Source of the DNA: Adiantum capillus-veneris
Lineage: Eukaryota; Streptophyta; Polypodiopsida; Polypodiales; Pteridaceae
Length of the DNA stretch: 64,000 nt
Direction: 5' to 3'
NCBI GenBank assembly: GCA_014529385.2
Contig: CM043943.1
Location: 150,629,092-150,693,091 of the forward strand
The notes beneath the pieces were generated by a model. The model was not told the origin of the DNA, did no database searches, and saw only the letters and a program-made list of their open reading frames with translations. Below are positions 10,975 through 22,079 of the stretch, in pieces. The translations under genes were made by a program, and so were the position numbers. The first letter of the stretch is position 1, and each line of letters starts with the position of its first letter.

Positions 10975-11023
<49 letters not shown>

Positions 11024-11036
11024 GGAGAGGGAGACA
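10240..11036. repeat. Mixed GA microsatellites and CTGGTATGATAC repeats
   Basis: Pure (GA)n blocks near 10,298-10,347, 10,464-10,501 and 10,978-11,015, with a short CA block at about 10,682-10,709, alternate with words such as GTGACTGGTATGATACCGG. The stretch lies between the 3' ends of two convergent genes. Long open frames on its minus strand are products of the repeats. Confidence 0.9.
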
Positions 11037-11043
11037 GTTCAGT

Positions 11044-13190
11044 TTACAGTAATAGGCAGATATACACAAAATTATGCATTATGCATTTCTTAAGATGGTT
11101 ACAGCTCAAAAGGCATACTATTGTAGATAGACTCACTGACATCAAGTGTATTGTATATAGTTTTGAGTTGCTGGGATGGGGTATCATGGGGATTTTGATT
11201 GCCCGAACAAGATGTGAATATATGAACACCTCTGGCTTTTTGTCCAAAAGCTCATAGGTCTGATCATTTATCATACGATAGTAAAACCCTTTGATAGCAT
11301 AGGATCCTCGCCCAATGATATTGCCCCAGTCATCTTCAGCGTCTGAATGAAACTCTTGAATAGCTGCAGTGCATTTCACTATATAGAAATCCACTTTTTC
11401 TTCATTGTCATTTGGTGCGGGAATAGCAAAATTATCACCAACAATAAGAGCTTGACTGAGGGTGTCATAGTGTCCTTCATATGCTGCATCCTCATTTATT
11501 TCATCGTCATCGTCTTCCCCTTCTTCTATAGGCTCCAAAATAAGGTATGTCCAGAAAGGAACGTGTGACTTGCTCACACATCTCCTCCACTTTTCCTGTT
11601 TACATGCACTACAGAAACAAGACAGTGAACGTGTTCTCAAAGCAGTTGTATCATGCTCTGAATATGCAAAAACAGAGTGCATTGAGCGGGTATTTTTTAC
11701 AGCCTTCACATCCCAATTTTTTCCCCTTTCGACATCTCCCAATTCAATCACCCAAAAAATCCTGCTTACATAACAGGCATGGGATGCATAGGTGGCTGTA
11801 GCACCATCTGACAAGGTCCGTCTCAATAATGCCACAACATCTGTAGCAAAGTCTATCTTTGGGCAGTTTGGCTGCAATTGGTATTGAGTTAAAGACCTTT
11901 TTATCACTGCTCCCGCACCGTCGTGTTCTCCCTTACCATGTCCGGATCCAAAAAAGTTCCAAGACATTTTCCATCCCGTAAAAACACTGTATCTACAATT
12001 TATTCAATGATATTAATATACTCTTGGCACGATAAAATTGCCAAAAAAAACACGTATTATAATATTACTGATGTTAGACAAGCATTTTATTACAACTTTA
12101 ATGCCATTATGATAGGTCTCTATATTAAAATCACCTTCAGATAATGTTTGTTAGAACATGGTATACCTGGCAAGAAAATAGAATGGTCTTCTTGCTTTGA
12201 ATTGTGAAGCTGCTCCATCAGACCATACCCAATGACGTTTTATATTTAGACCAAATTGCTTTAGCCATTCCGCATGTTTCTGAAAACAGTGTTGAACAAA
12301 ATGTGTGTCATGTTGCTTGTCATCTGAAATGAAGAAGTGAATTGTCTTGTGGATGTCACCTGCATAATCTAAAAATCAGAAATTATTGAAGGCTTAATAC
12401 AAAAGAAATAATACTGATCTAGGGTGATGTCGTTACCTGCAATTCGGAAATATGTTATGTGCACAAAAATAGTTACTTGATTTGAATACCAGTGCATGGA
12501 TTGAATCTCATTTTGTTCTTTGAAACTATAATTTTCAGCAAAGTCAACAACTGACACAACAACATCTTCAGGAAAGCTTTGTATACATTCCTTATATTGT
12601 TCTTCTTGCCATCTATACACAAAATTATGCATTATGTATTTCTTAAGATGGTCTTTGAACATGACTGAGAGATCCTGGCATGATATTTCCTTATGCGACA
12701 AGACTTTCCTTTTCTTCTTTAGACCATCACGCGCAGTTCCTACTTCTAGGTCCTCAAAAATCTTGACCACAATATTTTTAGCAATAAATGCAGCCTCTGC
12801 AGCACAAAAGTCTAACTTATCCGGGCCACACCTTTTACATTGACCACTCAAGCAGGCAAGGGCATGGAAGGTGGACGTATCTGATTTAGGACACAGTATA
12901 GAGTCCAATAAGGCTGTTACACTCTTGATAGGGTTTTTTGGTGCCTTGCATCCACCATTGTCTTTGCATATGTTGCATTGACAATGGCAAGCTTTTCCAT
13001 GCAGACCGAATACAACACTTCGCATGTGATTTATTGCATCCTTTAGGAAGGACATTTGAACATGTGAAATGTAGCAGCAAGTATATCGGTCTCTCAATTT
13101 TCGCACAAAATATGGCTTCATGTACTCAAACGCCCGCTGCCTTATTACAATTTCAGGGTATTGTTCTTTGAAGTTGAGAAAGAGCTCCAC
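11044..13190 (-). CDS. Spliced transposase-like protein with DDE-type motif blocks
   Basis: The exons I can place on minus are 13,190-12,437, 12,368-12,167 and 11,992-11,044 (754+202+949 nt = 634 codons plus stop), all with GT-AG borders and consistent phases. A further 5' exon is likely, since 13,191 is an AG acceptor. Exon a has a Cys-rich region (CHCQCNICKDNGGC; CLSGQCKRCGPDKLDFC) and VVDFAENYSF, then EIQSMHWYSNQVTIF. Exon b has HFFISDDKQHDTHFV and HWVWSDGAASQFKAR. Exon c opens with WNFFGSGHGKGEHDGAGAVIKR. From memory, the order D(F/Y)AENY, SDG..SQFK, SHGKG..DG.G..K defines a transposase-like family common in cnidarians and other invertebrates that I cannot name. Two Asp and a later acidic residue suggest an RNase H fold (inference). 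No internal stops occur. Confidence 0.65.
11061..11099. repeat. 39-bp direct repeat, copy 1 (partner 12,615-12,653)
   Basis: The 39 bases match 12,615-12,653 except at one position. At 12.6 kb they encode HLKKYIMHNFVY inside the transposase-like exon a. Here they encode the last residues of the same gene's predicted C-terminus. Confidence 0.9.
12615..12653. repeat. 39-bp direct repeat, copy 2
   Basis: This is the partner of 11,061-11,099 in the same orientation. It is probably the original, because it sits inside a continuous coding context. Confidence 0.9.
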
Positions 13191-13329
13191 CTACAATGAA
13201 AGACATATATGGTTAAAGAACATTGAAGAAAACTGCAGGTTTGAGGAAAACTGTTACATTATTATAAACCAGTATTTTCATTTCAAACCACTATGTTTTT
13301 TCACTTAATTGGTTAGGTAAACCAATATA

Positions 13330-14505
13330 TATGAACACATGTCCTTGGTACGTACCAGTGGTATATAAGTGTCAACGAGTGCAAATGTTCTTACTGCTGA
13401 TGTAAACTAGTCTTTTCATTTATAACCGGTATGTTATTTACCTAACCAGTACAAGTGAGCACTTAACCACGATGTATACCAGTGATAAATAAGTGTTAAA
13501 AAGAATGAACACATGCCCTTGGTACGTACCAGTGGTATATAAGTGTCAACCAGTTCAAATGTTCTTACTGCTGATGTAAATCAGTTTTTTCATTTAAAAC
13601 CGGTATGTTATTTACCTTACCAATACATGTGAGCACTTACCCATGATGTGTACCAGTGAAAAATAAGGGTTAAAAAAATGAACACATGTCCTTGGTACGT
13701 ACCAGTGGTATATAAGTGTCAACCAGTTCAAATGTTTTGACTGCTGATGTAAACCAGTCTTTTCATTTAAAACCGGTATGCTATCTACCTAGCCAGTACA
13801 TGTGAGCACTTAACCACGATGTATACCAGTGAGAAATAAGTGTTAAAGAAAATGAACACATGTCATTGGTACGTACCAGTGGTATATAAGTGTCAACCAG
13901 TGCAAATGTTCTTACTGCTGATGTAACCCAGTCTTTTCATTTAAAACCGGTATGTTATTTACCTAACTAGTACATGTGAGCACTTACCCATGATGTGTAC
14001 CAGTGAAAAATAAGGGTTAAAAAAATGAACACATGTCCTTGGTACGTTCTAGTGGTATATAGGTGTCAACCAGTACAAATGTTCTTACTGCTGATGTGAA
14101 CCAGTCTTTTCATTTAAAACCGGTATGTTATTTACCTAACCAGTACAAGTGAGCACTTAACCACGATGTATACCAGTGAGAAATTAGTGTTAAAAGAAAT
14201 TAACACATGTCCTTGGTACATACCAGTGGTATATAAGTGTCAACTTGTTCAAATATTCTCTACTGCTGATGTAAACCAGTCTTTTCATTTAAAACCGCTA
14301 TGTTATTTACTAACCAGTACATGTAAGCACTTAACCACGATGTATACTAGTGAGAAAAATGTGTTAAAAAAATGAACACATGTCCTTAGTACATTCCAGT
14401 GGTATATAAGTGTCAACCAGTTCAAATGTTCTGATTATTAATGTAAACCAGTCTTTTCATTTAAAACCGGTATATTAATGTAAACCAGTCTTTTCATTTA
14501 AAACC
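13330..14505. repeat. 174-bp tandem repeat, about seven copies
   Basis: Units begin at 13,333, 13,506, 13,680, 13,854, 14,027, 14,201 and 14,374, a strict 173-174 bp period. Each contains GAACACATGTCCTTGGTACG, CCAGTGGTATATAAG, TTTAAAACCGGTATGTTA and CACTTAACCACGATG. The last copy ends in a short internal repeat (14,435-14,505). It lies upstream of, or in a 5' intron of, the transposase-like gene and ends where gypsy A sequence resumes. Confidence 0.95.
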
Positions 14506-14557
14506 CAATAGAGGTCTAAAAAGACTTGTTGAGCTTTCCAAAACTCCTTGGGTTCCT

Positions 14558-14633
14558 GAACTTCATCTTCAATGTGAATGGTTGAAATCATTTGTGAACT
14601 TCATCTTCAATGTGAATGGTTGAAATCATTTGT
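14558..14633. repeat. 38-bp tandem duplication
   Basis: The unit GAACTTCATCTTCAATGTG... occurs twice back to back (14,558-14,595 and 14,596-14,633) in the decayed 3' part of gypsy A gag, just outside the gene island. Confidence 0.95.
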
Positions 14634-14639
14634 ATGGAA

Positions 14640-17600
14640 ATTATGTCATAGTCATCCTCATTGCAAAATTGAGTAGGCATAGACATATTCACACACACAT
14701 CCATTGTTGCCAAAATTTGAGTCCACTCAAATGGCTCAAACAAATGCTCCAAAAAGGTTCAAGTATATAGGCTTCATCTATGCAATCCCTTTCTAAGATA
14801 CATTCTTCTCGTTTTAAACTCCTGTTATCATTAATCTCTCTCACTTTCTCCCATAAATGTCTTGGCTAGTCTTCTTCCACGAACGGAATTCCATCTAACG
14901 CACCTTCACTGCCAGGTACTATGAGTTCTCCCTCTTTAGTTTCAAGGTGGGGTTCTACCACCACTTTGGATTTCTTTTTACTGGTTTCTACCACAAGCTC
15001 CTCGGGTTTTGCTAGAGTCTCAGGCTTGTTCTTTTTTTTCCAGCAATTCTTTAGTAATTCTTACCAAATTTTGATAAGCTTCAAGCTTAGCTGCTTCCAT
15101 ATCTGGAGAAGGATAGTTTTTCCATTTGTTTTCCATGTTTTGGCCTACTTTAAGCCCCGCTTGGAAAGCTTCCAAGGCTGCATTGATTGGCTCAAAAATT
15201 TTGTCTACCAAAATTGATCCTCCAGATTTCATTGTGGTTTCTTTGATATCACTCCCAGTTTCTTTCACTTTTTCGTGGAATAGTTTCTTGGCTTTTTCTT
15301 CGATTTCATCCCTTTGTTTTTGTTTTCTCATCTCATACCTTTGATTTCTTCTTTCTTTTGAGTAAACACTTTAGTATTCTCTGATTCATCACAGGAGTTA
15401 TGTTTCTTTTTCTTAGCCTGAGCTCTAGTGATCACCTTGATTGGAACAATAGGTTCACTCTCCGATGACTACTAGGTATCACTTGGACTACATTCACTAC
15501 TGTTTTTCCCTTGCTTAAAGGATTTTTTTGAGAGTCTTCAGGGAAGTGTCCACCTTTTTTGCAACGTTGTATACAAAAAGATTCAAATGGCTTAATGTTC
15601 TTGTCAAGTTCTGGGTATTCATATTTCCAATGATCATCTACACCACAATTATGGTAGTTTTTAGTCCTTGGCTTAATCAGGGGTCTTACCATAGTAGGTC
15701 TAACACCTTGATTAGTTACATTGTACATCGGTGTAAGATCTAGTGTAGCATAAGTCACAGGTTCTTTCATTGGAGGTGGATGTGAATTATACCACTCTCC
15801 TTCTACCATTGTTGTAGATGGGTTAGGCTCCACATAAGGTGTAACAGGCACTAGTGCTTGCTCATTCTGAATGCATATACTTTACAGTCACTGCATTATG
15901 TCTAGGATATGGAGGTTGTTGACCTAACACTGGTTGTGATCTTTCCATACCCATCGGTGGTCTTTGTGACGGGGCCATATTATGCTGATATATGTACATG
16001 GGTTGTCCTTGAGGCCTCATGGGCACATATTGAACATTTCTATTTCTACTTTGGTCGTTAATAACACTCATTGGTCTCATGGTTCATCCATTGACCCTCA
16101 ATAGCACACCATTTTTGCGGCCTAATTGGTTGTCCATGTTGAGGTATCCCTTGCCTTGGTACTCTCTTAGGTTCTTTTTGCATGTTATTCATCATTTAGT
16201 TCATCCTTTTGAGCATATCTTCTATGGCCATTAATGGTGCTGCAAAAATTGTTCCCACTTGTGTTGGTTTTGAGGATGCTATTTTCTCACTCTGAGTATC
16301 CTTAGGGACATCTTCTTCATTGAAAATATCACAACTGTCTCGCAAGTCAATAGCATCTGATACACACTCTTCTAGGGTCATATGTTTCTTGCTATATAGT
16401 ATAGCATGAACCTTCTTTAGAAATCCCTCTAGAAACAATGACACTAACCTTTCTTCTACAGGTATTTCTAGTTTTGGTCACCTTGCAATATAGTGCTTCA
16501 TCCTAGTTGCACAATCCCTAACAGACTCACCTTGTTTCTATTTGAAGCTATAGATTTGAGCTACCGTATTATGTTTGATCCCAGTTTGGAAAGAAATTCC
16601 ATGATTGACCTTAGTGGAATGTTTTGGAACCATGTCAATGCTTTTCCTTCTAATGTCATTCCAAATCCCTCAAATTGAGTGTGGAAATCAAATATACGTT
16701 TTGCTTATAGCACTTACTTAAATCTTGCTAAGTGGTAATATGGATCCTCAGATCCACTGTATTTTTTGACCCATTTTTGAAATTCAGTTGTTCTGACACA
16801 TCTGTTTGGTTCATCATCTCTAGTTCGTCTGGCAGTTGGTCCTGTCTCGAGTCCTTCAAACCAAACTGTTGGAAATAGTGACTCATGTAACCCTGAATTG
16901 GCTTTAGTGTCACCTGTTTTTCTTTGTGATGAGGTAGGTTTGGGGTTTTTGACATTGCTCCCAAAAGATCTCTTGCAAGGTTTCTCTCTTGGAACAGTTT
17001 CTAGCCCTTGGCCCAATATCCAATCTCTTATAGAGTACCCTTGGTATTTGGTCTATTCTACCTCCTCAGGACTCATCATAACACAGTTATTGTTATAACA
17101 TTTCCTAAAAGAGAATTTAGTAGATCTGTTGAAACCTTGTCTTTAATTTTAAAGATATAGATGTTTTTTATGGGTGTTAACTGCCCTGATTTGGCATGAG
17201 AAGCCCATAAAATCCTTGACATTCCTATCCTCCCAACAATAGACTCCTATCCTAGGATTATCTGTGTGCTAAGCCATTTCAAAGTTTTCAGATCAACTTG
17301 ATTGTATCCCTCAAATCTTAAAGTGGGTGGACCTTCTTTTGCTGCCATATCTAGAATTGTGGTATTCACTTCTAACCCCCATTTGTCTATCACATCAGGG
17401 TCTTCAATTTTTAAATATTGAGTCCCATTTTTATCCATATACATTTTTCCTTGTTTTTTTACCTTGATTTCCTCTTCAAACCCTATGTCATGGTCATCAA
17501 TACAAATGGCATATTCTTCATTAGGATCCAGGTAAACATGTGCTCCATGGACATTAGTCTTATAAAAGGTAAGTATGTGCTTATATCGCATTGTCGTTTC

Positions 17601-17783
17601 GATTCCTGAATGAGCCGAATAGGAAGACATTTCAGATGTTGAGTCGGAATAGGTGTCGGAGACTTCTTCAAAGATAGTGTCCAAGTGATCACCTTGATTC
17701 ACACTCTCTTCAGGGGATACTTTATTAGTGGTCTCTCCAAATATACCTTGATTTTCTAGTATACGACCAGATCTAAGGTTCAT
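14640..17783 (-). pseudogene. Ty3/gypsy gag region of element A, many breaks
   Basis: The first frame starts at an ATG at 17,783 (MNLRSGRILENQG) and runs to 17,247. It shares a DKNG..YLKIEDPD-like block with the gag of element B. Further pieces are 17,016-16,714 (FQKWVKKYSGSEDPYYHLAR, the retrotransposon gag core), 16,444-16,196, 16,080-15,862, 15,851-15,432 (two degenerate CCHC-like knuckles, NCGVDDHWKYEYPE and CKKGGHFPEDS) and 15,331-15,020 (a helix-rich Lys/Glu segment). Frameshifts and stops separate them. RT and an ordinary protease, which should follow, are absent; the gene island lies there instead. Confidence 0.75.
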
Positions 17784-18079
17784 ATAGACTAGTTAAGCCC
17801 TGGATAAGCCCTGGATAGAGTACTTACCGTCGGATTGAATTGTTATCCGTTTCATCCATTTGACTTGAGTGCAACCCCTATCAAGCTCTCAATTCTTTGC
17901 CTACAACTTGATTCCTATATTAATTTTAATCAAGTTATATTCTTTCACAAAGACTCTACCATTTCTGCTAACTATTGCAACTAGTCTATGTATATCACTT
18001 CAATTTGAGCTAAGTGAGTCAATAAATGAGACTTTCAAATTTTACCTTTGGAAAGAGCTAAAGAACTAATTTGCAATCT

Positions 18080-19200
18080 AAAAATTGAGTGAACATGTAC
18101 CAATTTGGACCCAATGGAACCTAGACTTGACCACAGAGGCCTTGTATTATGTTGTTCTAACACTATACAAGCTCAAAAGTCAAAATTCTTGTCTCTGGGT
18201 TTCAGTAGTAAATAATCGTGATTATTTACTTTTCTCAGTTTTTACTTTTTTTTGGATTGTTTTGCCAAGTAATCACCTTGTTGTGGTCTCTGGACAAGTT
18301 TCACTGAATTTGAACAAGATTTATCCCAGTTATCAACAACTTTTTAGTGTTCGCAGACTCTAATTCCAAGAATGTGGCTTAAGTCTCAATTTTGTGATCC
18401 AATTTCACCAAATTTGATTTGTGGAGTGTACTTGATATGCTTGACCTTGTGGTATATCCAAATGTGCAAAAATGTTCCATTTTGAAGTAGATATAAATAA
18501 TCGTGATTATTTACAACTAGGAATTTTTTACAACTTTTTGTCAAAATGTTGATACAAAGTGAGTAAGCAACTCAACATAAGCTCCCTAGCCAAGTTTCAC
18601 CAAGTTTGGATAATTACTCAGTTTGTCAATAGTTTTTTGTCCACAAAACTGACTTTATAAATCTGGTCAATTTTTACTTTAATGATCTAAACCTTACCAA
18701 ATTTGATTTGAGTGCTCAATATAACATGATAAAGCTGGTGGTATACTTAGCTGGTCAAAAAGTTGAAAAATAGGATAAAAATAAATAATCGTGGTTATAA
18801 TATTTTCATCTTTTTGGTCATCATAGCATATACACATGTTTAGCACTTCAATCTAAGCCTCTGAGTCAAGTTTCACTGAATTTGAACAACATTTACAAAG
18901 TTACACTCGAGTTCTCGACAATTAGTATAGATTTCAGTTTTTATCAAGGTTTTGGTCTGTTTTGTGATCCAAATTCTATGAGCCTTTACAAAAGATATTT
19001 GCATCATGCATAGAGTCTCTGGTATCAACCTTCGCCACTTTTGAGCTGAAAGTAAATAATCGTGATTATTTACTTGTGGCCTAAAATGAACACTTTTTGA
19101 AATGTTTTGGACAATCTTTTTATGGTCTGTTTTAAGACTCTTAGTCAAGTCAAAACCTAATTTAGCCTAAAATCTCAAAAAAAAGTAAATAATCTGAGTT
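18080..19200. repeat. Palindrome-centred array 2 in the leader of gypsy A
   Basis: Cores with 10-base arms around a two-base centre (TAAATAATCGTGATTATTTA) begin at about 18,208, 18,493, 18,780 and 19,052, with a weak one at 19,184. Spacing is 273-287 bp. Shared monomer text includes CAAGTTTCAC(C/T)(A/G)AATTTG and TTTGTGATCCAA. The array lies between the gag start (17,783) and the primer-binding site (19,731). Confidence 0.85.
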
Positions 19201-19730
19201 TTTTCAAACTCTTGAAAATTTACCTCGATTGCATCTTAAGCTTACCTACTGGTTTATACAACTTTTAGAGCATACTCTCCAGCCGGATTCAAACGGTTAT
19301 TTGGTGTTGTTTCAAGCCGTAGACCTGAAGTTTTACAACTTCACAGAAACAACTCATAATTGATTCTTTTGGGGTGAGCAATTCTTTGAGATCCCACCTC
19401 GGATTCTACTTACCCTACATTTAGGTTCTATTGCAATAGGGTTGTGGAAAGTGTCCACAAACACTTGTTTTCTTGTTTTTTATGGTTTTCTGAGCCTTGA
19501 TCTTAAGACTTGTCCTGTCCATCAATCATTCTCAAAATCCTAATCTAATCCTACAATCCTACAAGATACTTAGCAAGTACAATCTACTTCCAAGATACCT
19601 CTACACAGCAAAAGATGACAATCTTAAGCTATGCGGTTTTAAAGAGAAATTTTAACTCTATGTGAACTTAGAGGAAGTTAAAGGAAAATGCACAAGATGT
19701 TCTTGTTTTCCCTAGTTTAGGTCTATTTGA

Positions 19731-19749
19731 TCCCAGCAATGGCACCAAA
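19731..19749 (-). promoter_or_regulatory. Primer-binding site of gypsy A (minus)
   Basis: On minus the sequence TTTGGTGCCATTGCTGGGA follows directly after an LTR end ...CCGTCCCACA. It resembles the TGGCGCC-GTTGCCGGGGA primer site typical of plant Tat/Athila-type gypsy elements. Confidence 0.75.
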
Positions 19750-20911
19750 TGTGGGACGGGTTTCTAACCTCACTCCTATCTTATTGCGGACATAGCAAAA
19801 ACCACAAACAAAATTGTCAATCCATGGGACGAAGCTGAATTGACTAGTGCATAGAGGCTACAAGAGGGTGTCAATATCTTGGAAAACAATAGACAACTCG
19901 CATCTAACATAAGCTACACTCAATGAACAAAGTCACCAAAAGTTAGTCACTAATCGGCAGACAAATCATAACTGTTACACCAAAAGTTAGTCACTAATCG
20001 GCAGACAAATCATAACTGTTACAACATCAAACGACATCCGAATAATGTTGCGAAACTTACAGGAAAATTATATAAGACCTAACCACACATGCTTACGGTC
20101 TCAAATATCACTTTAAGTCAAGTGCAAAAATCATAAGTATTAACAGCAGTGAGTTTTTGACCTAGTCGTTTTTGACCCCGAATGCATTTAAATACTTAGC
20201 AATGATGCCCCCATACCCCGCCTATGTTTACTTTGTGATTTCCTAGCTTAAATTCCTACTTATGATGAAATTAGGCTGCAGGTTGGGAATGCCAAAAGCT
20301 ACAGTTTACCATGAAATGTTTACATCAATGCGTAGAGCTCTTACCTACGATTGCAACACAACAGACAGTGCGAGAAGCGAGTAGGAAGCGCGAGAAGGAG
20401 AGAAGTGAGAGCCGTTACCTCACGCTGTGTTTCTATTATCCAAAACTTGAAAAATAACTTACAAAAGTTGGCCTTTACACCTTAGCCAAGGTTTCTTTGG
20501 TAAAAACTAATAATCTGGGAGCTCTAACTAAGGATAAGTTGATACAATTTGGAAGCTTATAGACCCAGCTCATCGATTACAATATTCATCTGAAAAATAG
20601 GAGTTACAATATTCCCAATTTATCAAAAGAATAAATGTTTTCACAATAAAAGCTCCCAAAAAATGATACATGGGTTAGCTTGCTGCTAACAAAGATCGTG
20701 AGATGGTGAAGGCAAGGGTGATTGGTTTCTGCTATTTCAAGATCGCGATGGTGATTGCAAGGTCAACTAGTTTTTGATATTTCTCTCTCCCTTCTGATTC
20801 CAAGTGACCACACCAAATGGTAACTCAAAAAAGGCATGGGGGTTGTACTCACAAGTTAAGAGACGGATCAAACGGGCGTCCACCTGACCGGACACGTAGG
20901 CGGACACCACA
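19750..20911 (-). repeat. 5' LTR of gypsy A (outer boundary uncertain)
   Basis: The inner end is fixed by the primer site at 19,749/19,750. The outer end could be at about 20,911, where the minus-strand TGTGGTGTCC would give TG...CA termini, but I could not confirm it by a second copy. A TATA-like ATTATATA (about 20,068-20,075) and a 45-bp direct duplication (about 19,932-20,022) lie inside. Confidence 0.5.
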
Positions 20912-21716
20912 TTTGTAGTCAAATTTTTTTTTGAGCTCGTGTAGTGATTTTCTGTGTAAATCCTGATTCCATAGTAGCAATTCTTTTCCCTCAGTTGTAA
21001 TGTTGTCATGACATTTATAAAAGTCCTAGGTATAAAGGTCAATAACTTTAATGTGAAAGGAGAATTATTTTTAGAGAAGAGAGAGCTTTGTTGTACTAAG
21101 CTGCTCCAAATTGTAATCATTGCAACTAATGATTGGGTAATCCATTTTCGATTCAAAAACTTGTATTGTGTTCTTATCTCTTTGCTCTTTCAATTAAGTG
21201 TAAACATTGTCAGTTTTGCTATGGCTCACGATTACGAGTCTATGAGTCTTAGTTGCAAATTTGAGTGCTTAAATTACTATTTTTAGTCGTTTTGACCATA
21301 GGTGAGTGTTCTTAGACCATAGGGAGATATTTTTGGATAGTTCTGTTGCAGTTTTTAGGAACTTTTTCATGATGGATTGTGATTTCGGTACCTTGTTGGA
21401 TTGCAACCAAAATTGGTAGGATCATGTCCCTAGGTATCCTAGACCTCCTCCTAAGTTTCATTGCATTTTGAGTCCATTCAAGTGCTGAAATGGCATGATG
21501 ACCTAAAGCTGTGAGAAAGGCCATAGGCAAATTTTCCTGATCATTGAGTGTTGGTTTGCTTGTTGAGTTAGTTTGTTTGCTTGTTAAGGTTTACTTCTTG
21601 AGATTGACAATCTCAAAGAGTCTCCTTGCCCCATCCGAGTCACTTCCCTGAGTATTGAAATTATGTTAGTACCGAAAAGCTATGTTGCAGATGTCCATCG
21701 TGGCAACCCGCTAACA
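20912..21716 (+). repeat. 5' LTR of gypsy B (left boundary uncertain)
   Basis: The right end ...ACCCGCTAACA at 21,716 is fixed by an adjoining primer site. A TATA box (TTATAAAAG, about 21,015) precedes a typical R region. The left edge is uncertain; a single LTR spanning 19,750-21,716 (TGTGGGACGGGT ... ACCCGCTAACA) is an alternative reading. Confidence 0.5.
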
Positions 21717-21735
21717 TTGGCGCCGCTCTCAAGGA
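21717..21735 (+). promoter_or_regulatory. Primer-binding site of gypsy B (plus)
   Basis: TTGGCGCCGCTCTCAAGGA follows the LTR end directly and shares TTGGYGCC with the primer site of element A. Confidence 0.7.
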
Positions 21736-22079
21736 TATGATCCTTAGATGGTGAGTGACCTAGTGCGTAATTAGAGCGTTCTTTTTTGAAGATTTGTCTT
21801 CCATTCCATTTACACCTTAGGAGTGTAGCAGCTAGACACGGGGTTTAATGCTTGATAGAGTTTAGAAGTTGAGGACTTGCTAGATCTATTCTTGAGAAGT
21901 AAAGAGGGTTGTGAGTGAGATAGCCAAAGCATTTCATTCTTCAAATTTCTCTATTCTTTCATAGTGTTGTTTCGCTTTTCGTTACAAATTTATTTTGTAT
22001 CGTTTTGTTTGTTTTTGTTTCATGTTTCATTTCAGCACTTAGGAGTAGGGTAAGTAGAAGTTACCATTAAATTTGGGTA

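Noticed and set aside
13330-14505. Possible CRISPR-like or TIR array
   Set aside because: The repeat is a contiguous 174-bp tandem unit with no repeat/spacer alternation and is in a eukaryotic context.
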